Shown here in pieces: positions 23,404 through 36,100 of a DNA stretch of 64,000 bases. Positions within the stretch are counted from its first letter, which is position 1. Every line of letters begins with the position of its first letter. The DNA comes from Branchiostoma floridae (lineage: Eukaryota; Chordata; Leptocardii; Amphioxiformes; Branchiostomatidae). The DNA is taken from positions 25,496,047 to 25,560,046 of the forward strand of contig NC_049981.1 in the NCBI RefSeq assembly GCF_000003815.2, given 5' to 3'. The translations under genes were made by a program, and so were the position numbers. The notes below the pieces were generated by a model. It searched no databases and was not told where the DNA came from. It worked only from the letters and a program-made list of their open reading frames with translations.

Positions 23404-25670
23404 CATCATCATCATCGTTCGGCTGCAGCGCAGGCGACTGCGAGCCTTCTAAAGTTCCGCCTATCAGCAGCGAGCTGGCGAAGCTGCCTGGGGGTGATCT
23501 GGCCATGATAGTCTCCCATTAGTCGCTGGACGTACTGTAGATAAGTAGTAGGTTGGCGTCCCCGTCTACGTCTGCCATGAGGAGGGACGTAAAGTGCATA
23601 CAGACTGACATGCTCATCCTCAGGCATACGCAGAACGTGTCCGAGAAAGTTCAGCTGTCTCAGGCGCACTAGTTGTATCAGCGGCTTTGTTTTGGTCATA
23701 TCATAGACTGTGCTGTTAGGTACTCTATCGATCCTTTTGATGCTCAACATGATACGATAGCATGAGGTGGCGAAGGAGTTGATCTTGTTCTCCATGTCCT
23801 ATCCTGTGAGATCACCCACGACTCACACCCATAGGTAAGCACAGTTACACATGAAGTCATAAAGAGCTTTACTTTGGTTGCTATTGGAAGGAGATCGCTC
23901 CTCCAAAGGTGTTCCAGAAGACGGCCCAAGCTAGAGCTCTGCGTTTCTTGAGGTCTGCGCTACTGGAAGCCATCATAGAGCCAAGATACTTAAAGTCTTG
24001 AACCTGTGAGATGGTTTCTCCATACACTTGCAGTGGCTGACCCGGGTCTGCATTGTAGCACATGTACTCAGTCTTACGCACACTTACAACAAGATCGAAG
24101 TCCGCAGCAGCTTTGGCAGTTTCTGTCAGTTGTGCCTGCGCTCTTGCTCTCGTGGACTCTAAGAGAGCAATGTCGTCCGCGAGATCTAAGTCGTTTATCT
24201 GTTTTGCTAAGTTACGACTAGATACCCTAGGGTGAGTCACTATCCCTGAGTTGCTGTCTGAAGTAGCCCTCCTCAGGAGGTAATCAATAAGGATGATGAA
24301 TAGAAATGGCGTCAAGACATCGCCCTGCAGGACCCCAGTAGACACATTGAAGCTCTGCGACACATGACCGTCAACATAGACAACACTTTTTGAGTTTTTG
24401 TACAAGACGCTTATGGCATTGACTACATCCTCCGGGATGCCGTAGTGGCGTAACACGGCAAACATCATTTCCCTGTCAATTGAATCAAATGCCTTTTGGA
24501 AGTCTATATACGTCACCCATAGCGGAAGTTGTTGGTTTTTAAAGCCTTCAATAATCCGTCTAAGTATGTGGATTTGTTGTGCGCAGCTGCGACCTTCCCT
24601 GAAACCAGCCTGGTTCCTCCTCAGGATGGGGTCTATGTGGCTGCGTATCCTGTTCAGGAGGATTTTGTTGTAAACCTTTGCAGCAATAGACATAAGTGAG
24701 ATTCCTCTGTAGTTTGTCATTTGAGTTAAGTCACCTTTCTTTGGCAATGGGATAATGATGTTGGTAGTCCACTGTTCAGGAGGTACAAGGGTAGAGTATA
24801 CTTCAACGCAGAAGTTGTGCAAGACTTTTGTTATTGTGGAACCGCCACCCTGGAGAGCTTCCACTGTGATCCCATCATCCATGCCGGCTGCCTTGTTTCG
24901 TTTGAGTTGTTTTATGGCTAGCTGCGTTTCCTCGAAGGAGGGTGGATCTGTGAGAATGGGGAGGTCTTCTTCAGCAGGTAGAGGCAGGTTCTTTGCAGAG
25001 CTGATGGTGTTGTTAAGTAGGGAGCAGAAGTATTCCCTCCATTCAGAGAGAAGCTCTGTATCACTGGAAGGAGGGGTACCATCCCTTTTCTTCACCTTGG
25101 CTCTCACCCTCTGGTGCTTTCCTGAAAGGTCATGGATGATCTTCCAGGTGGTGGAGTACTCTCTTTTCTCATCAGCTGTCACCAACTCTTCAATCTGACT
25201 GTTGAGAGCTCTGGTTTTATCACTTTTGTATGACTCATTTAGTGCACTGTTAAGTTCCCTCCATGTTGCTTTTGACCTTCTTGTGTGGTTCACAAGGAAT
25301 CTTCTTTTAGCTTCATCCCTGTCTGCTTTCAGCTTAATGGTTTCTGCTGACACCCAGTTTGGCATGCCACACGGTTTCTTTTTCCCCACCACTTTTGTTG
25401 CTGCTTCCTTGACTGACGATTCAAATACTTTATACCTGTTCGTAATGGATTCGCCACTGTCGGGAGGCTGAATGGCGCTGAACCTGTTTGACAGTTCAAT
25501 CTCGAATTGCTCCCTGGTGGATGGGTTCTGAAGTGCACCCCAATTGAATTTCATTCGTTTGCAGCGTTTTCCCCTAGATGTTCTCAGGCTTATTGACAGT
25601 GCAATGCTTAGAATCCTATGGTCTGAATCGAGTTCGACAGTGTTGTACGCACGATCGACAGTTTTGAAGC
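23404..25670 (-). mobile_element. 5'-truncated non-LTR retrotransposon (LINE) with target duplications, frameshifted
   Basis: Reading right to left, the element opens inside the last part of an AP endonuclease domain (SDHRILS at about 25620), followed by a linker and a full reverse transcriptase: NYRGISLMSIAAKVYNKILL, NQAGFREGRSCAQQ, YIDFQKAFDSIDR, TGVLQGDVLTPFLF and the catalytic box DLADDIALL. The C-terminal part (LTYGCESW, then LRQLNFLGHVLRMPEDE) is reached only after two frame changes, near 23920 and near 23795, so the copy is non-functional. The 3' tail is a short (GAT)n. It is flanked by AATGTCAGT at 23395-23403 and 25671-25679, a 9-bp target-site duplication. The clade is RTE- or CR1/L2-like; I cannot decide which. 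Confidence 0.9.
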
Positions 25671-25679
25671 AATGTCAGT

Positions 25680-26823
25680 AATGATTAAATATGAGGCATT
25701 TTTCTGCGCGTAACAGCGTAACAATCAACTACATGCATGAATAGGACTAAATCTTATGGACTAGATGTTATTTTGAAAGTTCATCTGTGTTCAGTAGGCT
25801 GACTAGTACTGGCTTTAGGGCGGAATGACATCACTGCCGCGTGACGCAATGCCCTGCCTCCGGTGGGACCGGTTCTCTCGCCGTGAGAGTTTACGGGTCA
25901 GCAAGCATCGTTTTACCTGCCGGCAGACATGATGATGTGATTTCGCCATTGTTTAGCTAACTGTATGTTATCTACGTTATGATCTACGCATATTGTTCTT
26001 TACTGATAGCTAGGCCTTGAAGCATCCATAAAAAAACTCGAAGGCTTTGTGGGTGATACCAAGTGTCACGTGTTTCGACTACTGGCTTACCTGTAATTCT
26101 AATATTTACTATCTATTCCAGGCGTGGCCAATTTGAACAACAATGGCTGCTGCCGCGGTTTTTGTGTGCCGCCGTTGGCGACTAGTACCTCGCTGAGCTA
26201 TACAGGGCCGCCGCGAAAGCAGTACGTGTGAGCCGGGGGTGAATCAATGAACGAATTGATGAGTGAAGACCTTTCTGTACATTTTTGCCCAAACGAGCTG
26301 AGTACAGGTCACAACAAAGACAAAACAGAACGTTACACATGTTGGTAAAGTCTTCTTAAAAATGTAGGATTCTATAGGATTAGCTATAACAGTCCGTCAA
26401 ACGCACGAAGAACATATTTTTTCAGGGCTAACAAAAATGAAGGAATCCACCTTCTATACAATTAAATAAGATACGTCGATAGACATCCAGGTACGTCAAA
26501 TAGCAACTACTCGGAGTGTCACTGACAAAATGAGTGGAACGTCTGACCGTTTTCAGAATCATATCCAGGTGCTTGAGTAATTGCTCTTTGGTGTAACTTA
26601 GTATGATGTTACTATCATTGACATGCTACAACGAGTGTACTTCAGTGTCCACCATGTTTGAGAAAAAATGACATTTTTTGTGCGGCAAAATCATGACGAC
26701 TTCTGCGCTTGGGCGCAACATCTGACCACTTGTTTTTTTGTGTATGCGGTGTTTCGTAGTTGATTTTTCGAAACTTTTCAGATAATTCCTTGCGTAAGCC
26801 AATAAGATGAGATTTATGCAAGG
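25680..26823 (+). promoter_or_regulatory. Upstream region and 5' UTR of the sialyltransferase gene
   Basis: No coding exon is seen. A CpG-rich section at about 25830-25930 and another at 26120-26240 could hold the promoter. The sequence near the start codon is AT-richer and would be 5' UTR. Confidence 0.35.
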
Positions 26824-29090
26824 ATGGATCGTCTGAGCTCGATGAGAAGAATCAAAATACGCCTTTTGGCCGTGTTCGTTCTGGTCACCACGACTGCCTT
26901 CCTATGGACGATAGGTGGGAACATACCACAAGAAAGGTAACGTCAAACAAAACAGCTCTTATACTGATGCAAACAACGTTAAGGCCATATGTAGTGTATT
27001 ATAATCTGAAAACTAGCACCCATGGCTACAGATTTTACTCAAGGTTCTAAAATGAATTCATTATCTTGCTCTGTCGGTGTAACGGTATGCATAGTAATGC
27101 TAGCCTACTTTGCCCTGTATCATACAAAATCCCAAGTGCTGCTATGGAAACCGATAAGGCCTGCGAATTTAACATTAAAGATTATCAGTACATATGTATG
27201 TATGCCATAATTTCATTGAAAATTACAAAAAATCATTGTCCTTCAGATTTTCTCCGAAGAACGTCTCCAGAACTACCAATTCCTTACAAACAATCTTAAG
27301 TCGTGATGTTGTTCACCTTGCCATGGCTTCCACAAATCTGCCATTGGATGGGCGTTTCAACACAAGCAGAGGTGAACAGAACATAGGCATACCACCAACA
27401 CAGATCGCACCCAGGCCAACGGAATTTGGTATCCTGACGCTAGAGAAAGTAAGGTCAGTGTGTCGGGAGTTTTCCATTAACTTAATATTGTCAAGCTATC
27501 GATGAGGTGAAGATCGAAAGCCTCAGTATATCTACTATGTACAGATACATATCTTTTTACCTAGTTAGTTGTGTGTTAAGCTTTCGTCTTTCCATTACAT
27601 TGATTAATCATAATGTTATATCCACATATAAATGATAATAGATATAACTTAAGACGTGCCCTAGATTAGGACGAAGCCCTTACTGATCTTACCGTTAAGT
27701 AGTTTCCTGTCACGGTAGATAATCTCTTTAATAGTGTCTCTGTTTGTTTGTTTTTATCCCATATGCTGTACCCTGTACTGTTATGCAATAAAATTCATAA
27801 AGGGAACAAAATGCACTCCAACAAAGGCCCATGGTGACAACTTTCATCGCCTATATGTAACGTTAAACCATTTCGTCTGCCGTTTCGTCACGTTTAACAT
27901 GTGGGTACATGCTCTTACAATACGTACCCTGTGTCCACAGAAAAGCGGCCATGAGGCACATTGATTTACGGAAGCACGTTGCTATCTTCTCCAATTACGA
28001 AGATGATATTGCGAGATGCGGGGCAAGTACAAACCAACATAAAACCTCCACACATCCATCCGAATGCTACGGAACGCCGGCTATCACACGTAACTACAGC
28101 ACATGCGCACTGGTTGGGAACGGAGGGATATTACTGAACAGTAGCTGCGGTGAAGCGGTCGACTCACACGACTTCGTGATCCGGTTAAACCTTCCGCCTG
28201 TCCAGTCATTTGAAAGGGACGTTGGAAGTAGAACTGATCTTGTTTCCATAAACAATAAGGTCTTGATAGACATTGGGTCGCTGCTCATTTCGTCCACTGG
28301 CAGGACAGAAGTCTTGAAAATGTTGAATCAGGTACAAAACAGTATCTTACTATACGCCAAGGGTTTTGAAAAACATGGAAAAGGTGCATACAATATTACA
28401 ACCTTGGAAGCCATTCAATCTGTGGATAACTTCATCGAAAGCAATGGATTGCAAATAAGGACGGCCTATGGGCTTTCCGATGACGTGCAGGCAGCTTCGA
28501 AAAGGTAAAGATGAAAAACACATTGACACATTAGAAACGTAATCAGCATTTAAACTTTCTGCGTGTTGTTAAATTGACTTGAAATAACTACTTTAGTTGA
28601 AATAACTACTCGAGCCATCAAATAAAAAAAGTCTTGCATGTAAGTGATGTAACCATAGGTAAGGAAAGAAAGCCTTCCTGTATGTCTCAGGTAATGACAT
28701 ATCATCTTTTACAAATGCCCGTGCTGAGAATACTTTGGATTCATGTCTTCAGTAGTGTTATCACTAACGTTTTTCAGGTCACGTATACGAGTGTCACTCA
28801 CTTATTTCGTACATTTTATCATTGATAACAGGGTCATCTCCCGTCTACGAGAAACCGTACGGCATCCCACCACCGGCTTTCTCAATTACTTCCTCTCCCT
28901 CGCCTTCTGTGACCACGTGACTGTGTACGGATTCTGGCCTTTCGCCATGACTCCTGACCACCGGCCCCTCCCCTACCATTACTTTGACAACGAGACATTT
29001 CCGATTAATCACAATATCATTGACGAGCAGGTGTTCTTAAGGGACTTGAACGAGACAGGTTGTTTGACACTTGTGAGAGATTGTTTGTGA
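26824..29090 (+). CDS. ST8SIA: Alpha-2,8-sialyltransferase (GT29, ST8SIA1/5/6-like), 380 aa
   Basis: This is a Golgi type II membrane glycosyltransferase that transfers sialic acid from CMP-sialic acid. Exons: 26824-26936, 27247-27453, 27941-28504, 28832-29090; 1143 nt, phases consistent. A short cytoplasmic tail with MRRIKIR precedes a membrane anchor at about residues 13-30. Sialyl motif L starts at STCALVGNGGILLNSSCGEA (about 160-210). Motif S contains HPTTGF and VYGFWPF (about 306-332). Motif III is HYFDNE (344-349) and motif VS is H355-x4-E360. The GFWPF form and the motif L Cys pattern suggest the ST8SIA1/5/6 branch, so the acceptor could be a ganglioside or an O-glycan; this cannot be settled from sequence. 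Likely N-glycosylation sites are at about 158, 173, 348 and 368. The exon 2 donor is GTCAGT at 27454; GTAAGG five bases earlier would truncate the protein. Confidence 0.93.
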
Positions 29091-29244
29091 GGGTGTTATT
29101 CCTCCTTCTCCGTTGAACTAGGAGTTTTGAAACAAAGCATAACGTTCACGCTTTTTTTATTACCTAACACTGCAATTAGGCTTTGCTACAGTTCACTTTT
29201 ATAGCATTTTGAATCTGAAGCAGCTTTGTATTGATACTTTGTGC

Positions 29245-29250
29245 AATAAA
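29245..29250 (+). terminator. Poly(A) signal of the sialyltransferase gene
   Basis: AATAAA (in GTGCAATAAAGGCC) lies 155 bases after the stop codon. Confidence 0.6.
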
Positions 29251-29562
29251 GGCCATACCTAGGTCAGGTTCGCGGATACGCCTACATTATTTTTATTGGT
29301 TTAAAAAATACCATTCAGGATACGAATCAATCCCACATACCTCCCATTTTGCAGATTACTGCTTCACCCCCTTACACATACTGCTTTATACTCCTTTAAA
29401 TTTGAATCCTACAGACAAAAATACTAGCTCTAGGGATGTATTGTGTGGCAACGTGTATGGCTGACTTAACATGTAGATTTACACCCAAAGGTCTTTGGTG
29501 TGGGGACAACATTTCACCACTTCAAAACACCAGAAATCTCAGAGTTTACAATACCATAAACT

Positions 29563-29568
29563 TTTATT
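29563..29568 (-). terminator. Poly(A) signal of the FBXW10-like gene
   Basis: TTTATT on the + strand is AATAAA on the minus strand, about 600 bases past the FBXW10 stop. The two convergent genes end about 310 bp apart, and the 29251-29562 spacer shows nothing else. Confidence 0.5.
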
Positions 29569-30172
29569 TCATCCCTGTGACATTTGCCTGGTACCTGGTA
29601 CAAGCACCCAAAGTCAACAACAGAACATCTCTGTAGAAGTAATACAGAACCCAGCTACCTCTATAAATACACAATTACTTCATCATAGAACCAGCAGCAT
29701 ATACTTAAATATTTTAACTATGCTAGCATCTGGTGCTAACATATCTGATTCTTGAACATTGAATCAGTTTAAATCCAGTTAAGGTTTTACAAAATAGTTC
29801 CACTTAGTTCAAGGGCTCATTCAAACTTTAAACAGACAAAACCACACTGACGTACATTTATCACACTTGTCAGGTAGACACCAACATACAGTAACAGACA
29901 GGGACCTACTAGTATCCCAAATCTATATCATCTTGTTCCCATTATATTTGAGAAAGCAGCATATAAAACTCTTTCTATAGACGTAATGGACAGTTACATT
30001 GTATCTGTCATGTTTAACCTCTTAACCAAACAAAGAATAGCAGCTTGACAGTTCATCACATGAACCTTCTTACCAATCTTGGCAGACTCCATTTAAACAC
30101 TTTGAGTTTTCACTGTAAGAGACTAGGAGGTACAGACTTTAGTTAGTTTATCATTTCAGCAGCAATTGTGCC

Positions 30173-33100
30173 TCACTCTCCTATTTCGTAGGCAGTTTTC
30201 TTCACAGTTTTTGTCATGTCGTTGTGATGGGAGAGTCCCTTTGCTACCGCCAACCATCTTCTTCTTTGTCCCCGTTTCTCCACCTCTTCTTTGTTGCTTG
30301 TGTGTGAGGTCTGGGACTTAACGATGTTACTTTCAAACTGTTTCTGTGCCTTGATTGTCTTCAGTTTGAATGCAACATTTGTCCTCAGGGGGTCAACTGG
30401 ATTTCTTGTCACCGTGTGAAAGTTTGATGCAAAATTGGGAGAACGCTGTTGGGCCTGAAGTGACTTTGTTACAATCATTGGGACGTGTTCCGCGGCCTTC
30501 CCTGACGTTGTGAAGAGATTTGTTCCCCTCGAGGGGCCTGCTGTGTTTGGCCTGTCAGAAAGTTTTTGAAAAGTTTCTGGGTCCCTAGAAATGCCCAGAC
30601 TTGTCTGCGGACGGAGCAGACTCGGTTGTGGGACGGTTGCAACGACGTGTGTGTCATGCATGCCGGTATGGGGCGTGGTGTCCACTGGCACTGACTGGAA
30701 CTGAGTCGTGATCACTGATGTTGACGGCACAGCAGACAGATGAGAATGTCTTGTACTAGACATCCTGCTGGCTGTACGCTGGCCTGCTGTTTCTGCTCGT
30801 TTGGAGGTGGCAAGTTTAGCTGGGGATGACTGCGGTCTGCCTATTTTAGGGTTAATTTCACACGAGTTAATGACCATGTTCCTGTTGGCCTCCCCATCTT
30901 TGATGGAGCTGTGAATAGTCCCCACGCACATGAAGACTTCGTCACGTGAGGGATGGTGGCTTTTCTGTACCCTCTGTCGGGACCTCAGCTGCGATTTCAT
31001 CTCCGAGAGTGACAAGTCGGAAGATTCGAAAAACACATTCCGATGACTCCCTGCCGGAGCGCTGGCGCCCCTTGCCGTGGAAAGTCGAAACCCTGTAGGC
31101 GAGGACAGGGTCGGAGTTTGTGTTGAACGCAGACACAAATTCTGGTTACTTGTAACATCAGGACTTCTAGCCTGACGCCTGGTTGGAGGCTGAGGCGAGC
31201 CAGCCCGACGGGGATCTTCCTCCATGTCGATCAACGTTGGTGTCGGTTGCGACGTTGTGCGCATTTTGGCACTGTGGATTCTCTTGGCACTGGACAGGCT
31301 CTGCTGGCTGAAGCTCCGGGCGCTGTGGGGCAGCTGGCGCACAGGACTGTAGGCCGGCTCGCTGCGGTGGTACACTTTCTCGCTGGAAGCCCCCACCTGT
31401 CTCATGCGCTGTCCTCTCACAAAGACGTAGGGGTGCTGCTTGAAGGGAGCGTCGCTGTAGTTGTTCAGGTGCTTCAGGACCTCCACCTTGTCTGAGTCGA
31501 GGCTGTAGTCCCACTCAATCTCCTCAAACGTGAACACCAGCAGGTTGTTGATGGTGTTGATCAGCAGTCTGTCAACAGACAACAAACAAAACAAGGCAAT
31601 TAGAGACGGCAAACTTCACTCCCTTACCCATACTACTTTACAACCTTTCGATAAAAGAAATGCAGTAAAACCTGGCTACATATTTAAAACTGACAGCCCT
31701 GTCCAATTTTACATAGGTAAGACCCTCTACCAAACCTGGAGCAACCACCTAGAGTCACAAACTATTCTTCTTCAATCCCTTGAGCATTTGTTGACAACAG
31801 GTTTGACTGTAGGAGCATTGATGATGGATGACAACACTGCACTGAGCTTGCCAGGAAATGTAGAAACACACACACACACACACAAAGATTGGCGAGACAG
31901 AACTATTCCTAACGATCATGTGAACTCAGCAGGATTCTTACCGGTTCTCACAAACAATGATGTCATCTATTGCATCAGAGTGACTGTTCCCTCTCAGCAC
32001 CCTTAGACAGTCGCCACTCAAAAGGTTGAAGATCCGCATCTTGCCGTCACTACAGCCGGTGATGACTCTTAAGAACAGGAACTGAAGACACATGATTTGG
32101 CTCCCTCTGGTAACATCAAAAACAAGCAATTAGAGATGGCAAACTTCACTTCACTGTCAGTAATAGTGCTTTGTGCCTCCTTCTAGTCCCACTGATAGAA
32201 ATAGCAGCACTAAGTATGCATGATAATACTACTTCCTGTATATTAGGAATCACAGAAACACACACACATAAGGAAAGACAATCTTTCATTCCATTGGGGG
32301 TGAAACAAATATATACCATACACAATTAATAATGATCCTAGAATTCAATAATAAAAACTTACAACCATTTGCATGTATTTTTGCCTCATCTGTGTGTGTG
32401 TGTGTGTGTGCATGCATGTGTGTGCATGCATGCTTGAATGATTATCTACCTGTACATACCAACATTTCCACCTGGAACAACATACAGCCCAGAAACAACC
32501 TACCTCGGATGTCTGAACGCAGTAAGACAGCGACTGTGTGTTCCCATCATGCTCCAGGCAAACGCGTATCCATCCTTCCCGCCGGTGACGAGGTGCCATT
32601 GGTCGAACTTCAGACAGGTTACAGGGCCCTGGTGACTGGACAGTTTCTGTTCCATATAAAAAAGGAGAAGACATTTACAATCATTACACCCTTTAGGATG
32701 CACAAATTTTCTTGGTCCTCAGATATCTTAAGGAGCAACTATAGCAAGCAGGTATCCAAAAGTAGAGGGCAGGGAGGAAGACTTGAACATGACTGTATTC
32801 ACTGCATAAAGTTGAGTGAACAAAAACATAGACCTGTAACTAGCCTTGCTTTGGTACATGTATCTTTTTCCAGTATAAGCATACCTTTCTTAAATCTGAG
32901 ATCCCTGAATGAAGCAGATTTGTTTGTTGACTTATGTAAACAAGAAGAAGAAAGAACACTATGTTACTTGACTATATATGATAGTAGCAATACTGATTGA
33001 TAATAATCAAACTTAAGTATTGCCTAACTGTCTAACTTGCATATTCTTGTTCTTGTTTATACTTTGTACAATAGAGGCTTTCATAGTTATTATCATACAA

Positions 33101-36100
33101 ACCTTTACAAGAGTGGCAGCTGAGATACTCCACACCTTGACCTGTCCTCCATCACATCCACTCACCACTCGATCAGCCAGAATCTGCAAAGAGAAAACAT
33201 CTGATATGAGTACATGCAACATGGAAACATAGAAATAAACAATGGAATGCAAATTGCTCAAGTTGTAACATCTACGTAGTGAACATACTTCCAACAGGTC
33301 ACAATTATCCTCCTGCCCTAAAAAATGTGTAAAAAGATTCCAACGAGCAACGTCTCCCAAGATAATGCACTACTGCATTATCTAATCTTAAAACTGTACT
33401 ACAATAATATTAGTCGAACTTACCCCCACAGCTAAAATAGGTTTCTTGTGCTTGAAGGTCCGTTGGCATTTTCCTGTTTCAAAGTTCCACACTGAAAAAC
33501 ATGTTCATCTGTGAGTAATGCAATCAACAAAAAAACAAAACAAGAGCATGTCCATATATTGAGATAGAAACACCACGGACAGTTAAAAATAATTCATTTT
33601 CATACATATCCTTCATACAACTTTCAACTTACAACATTCAATTCAACAAGTTATATAGTCCTGACCTTTAACTTGGCTGTCCTTGGACCCCGAAACCAAT
33701 CTGTTTTCGAACAGATCAATGCATGTGATTGTACCGCGATGGCCACGGAAGATGCGAAGACAGTTGCCTGCCTGGAGCGACCAACATCTGCAAATGAATA
33801 AGATAGGTTAAAGAGTCATCAGAATTTGTATTGTCCGATCCACACATGGTGACTGAAAAATGGCACATCTGACAGGCTAACAAGAAATTAAACAGGTTTG
33901 ACCCTAAACTTCAAAAGTCAAATAAATGGTAACAGCAAAGTGATAACTAAATGTTCTGAACTGTTATATACATAATGTAAGATTCTGATTATGATACTAA
34001 TGTCACAAACCCATGAAAAAAAGGAAGGTTTGGTGTAGCACTATAGCCATGAGGAGGCCCACAATCAAAACTGTTTCAAGTACCAAATAAATACTAAGGA
34101 TCCATTCACAACCCACCCACTGACAAATAACATAACCATCTTGGCAAACTAGGTAAAAACATGCTGAACGTTTCTCACCTCACAGTAGTGTCATAGCTCC
34201 CACTGAGCACAAAGCCGCGCTCCTCGCTGATGTAAACACACTTGATGGACCCTGCGTGGCCTGTGATTGGTGTGCGATGTTCACGGCCGGACATCACGTC
34301 CAGGATACGGACCTTGCGATCCACAGAGCCCAGCGCAACAAGCTTCTTACCATCATGATGAACACGACGATGTGGGTCATCCCTGGAAAACGGTTCAGTT
34401 AGTTTGTTAATCTTATATTCTTATCTTACATTTGTACATGCAATGGCCTATAGCCAAGTTGTTTGTTGTACGTTTGCATCATACCAAAGACTGCTTTCCC
34501 TGTTCAGTACTTATGAGAAAGAGTATGAGACTTGAACATACCCCATTACCAGAGGACTAGATCAAAGCCCTACTGTAGTGGCCTGTGTGGCCCAAGCAGG
34601 GCTCTAGCCAGCTCGATTTTTTTCCGTCAGCCAATTCCAATCGTTGTGAGAACCGTGAAAATTCATTTCTCCTATGACACTACATAGTAGTAAATGTTGC
34701 AATTGAGACCTTGAAAAACGGGTTTTAATGAGATTATCGTTTGCGAAAGGGCGCCGACACACATTGTCAACAATCATAACAATAGCAAAACAAACAGTGT
34801 GTGGCTTTTTCGGCCGTGGATGGCGTCCCCAAGCCGCCTGTAGCTTCCACCAAGGAATTTTTGTCCGTCATGGTTGACGGATTGGTTTTAAAATTTTTCC
34901 GTCAGAGGCAGCAAATTTTCGTCAATTGACGGAAAAACGGACGCTGGCTAGAGCCCTGGGCCCAAGAGCTATAGAAATGGAGATGGGTACCACTGAGTTT
35001 TACACAAAATGGTGTGGGAAGGACTTCAACCAACTTTTCTCATCTGACCAAGACTACAAGTAATATCCACAGGCCAGTGACCTTTTTGTTAGGTAAAGTT
35101 TAACTGTTAAAAGGACTATATCACTTGGAGCCAATCAATTAAGCTCTCCCCTATATTTTAGGTAAATATTCAAGTGCCAATCGTTCCTGTATAAACTTTG
35201 CCAGACTTTCTGTGAAGTGGTCAGAAGACTAAAATTGATTTAGAATAGAATGGACAACAAGCTACTCAAACATTTCAGATTTACATGATCCTGAAAACTT
35301 TATCTCCACACCAAACAGCCAGTGGCCAAAAATAAGAACATGATGTTCTTCACACTTACTGGTCAGCTAGCACCATGACATTGTAGGCTCCACAGTAGAC
35401 GTTCCTCTCCTCCATGGTTACAGGGCGCGTAACCATGCCGCTGTACGCAGTCAGGAAACTCACGTCATCCTTGTGGGTGACCACCTCCATGGGCTGACCA
35501 CTGTTGGACAGAGGGTCTAATGTGCCCTCGCGGAGAATTGGTACTGCCACGTCAATCTGCTTGGCATAGACAGGGTTACACCCCCGCGCTGAAGAACCCT
35601 GAAAATACAGTAGGGGTCATACATTACAAAAGAGTGTAGCAGACACAAAATACTGTACTTAAATTCACATACAGAAGGAGCTGCCAAAATATCAGCCAAT
35701 TTCTTCCAGGTTGCGTAAGAAGGATGTTATGTTCCAAACCATACTGAGTCTCATGTTCTCAAAATTTTAAGAATTTTATGAATACACCTCACCTGCATAC
35801 TAGTATGCAAACATGGCAAGGTAGTCAATGCATGTACTTTGTCAAGCATTGGGATTACACTACAATTATCATTTGTATACTTCACTCCCTCTGGGTGACC
35901 CCGTCACACATACGGTAACAACATCACGGACTACCTTACCTGGTAGAACAGAACCTCCTCCCAGAGCTGGATCTGAATCTCCTCCTCCTGCTGCACCTGT
36001 TCAGCCAGGACCCTCCACGTCTTCCCCACGGCCAGACAGTTGTACAGGCTGATCCTGTCCAGGAAGCCCAGGATGTACTTAGACAGGTGGACGGGCAACC

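Noticed and set aside
24755-25471. Plus-strand frames of 147 and 89 codons
   Set aside because: Antisense shadows of the LINE reverse transcriptase frame.
31167-31514. Alternative minus-strand frame rich in Pro, Gln and Arg
   Set aside because: An out-of-frame shadow of the FBXW10 last exon, which reads continuously in the frame joined to the WD40 exons.
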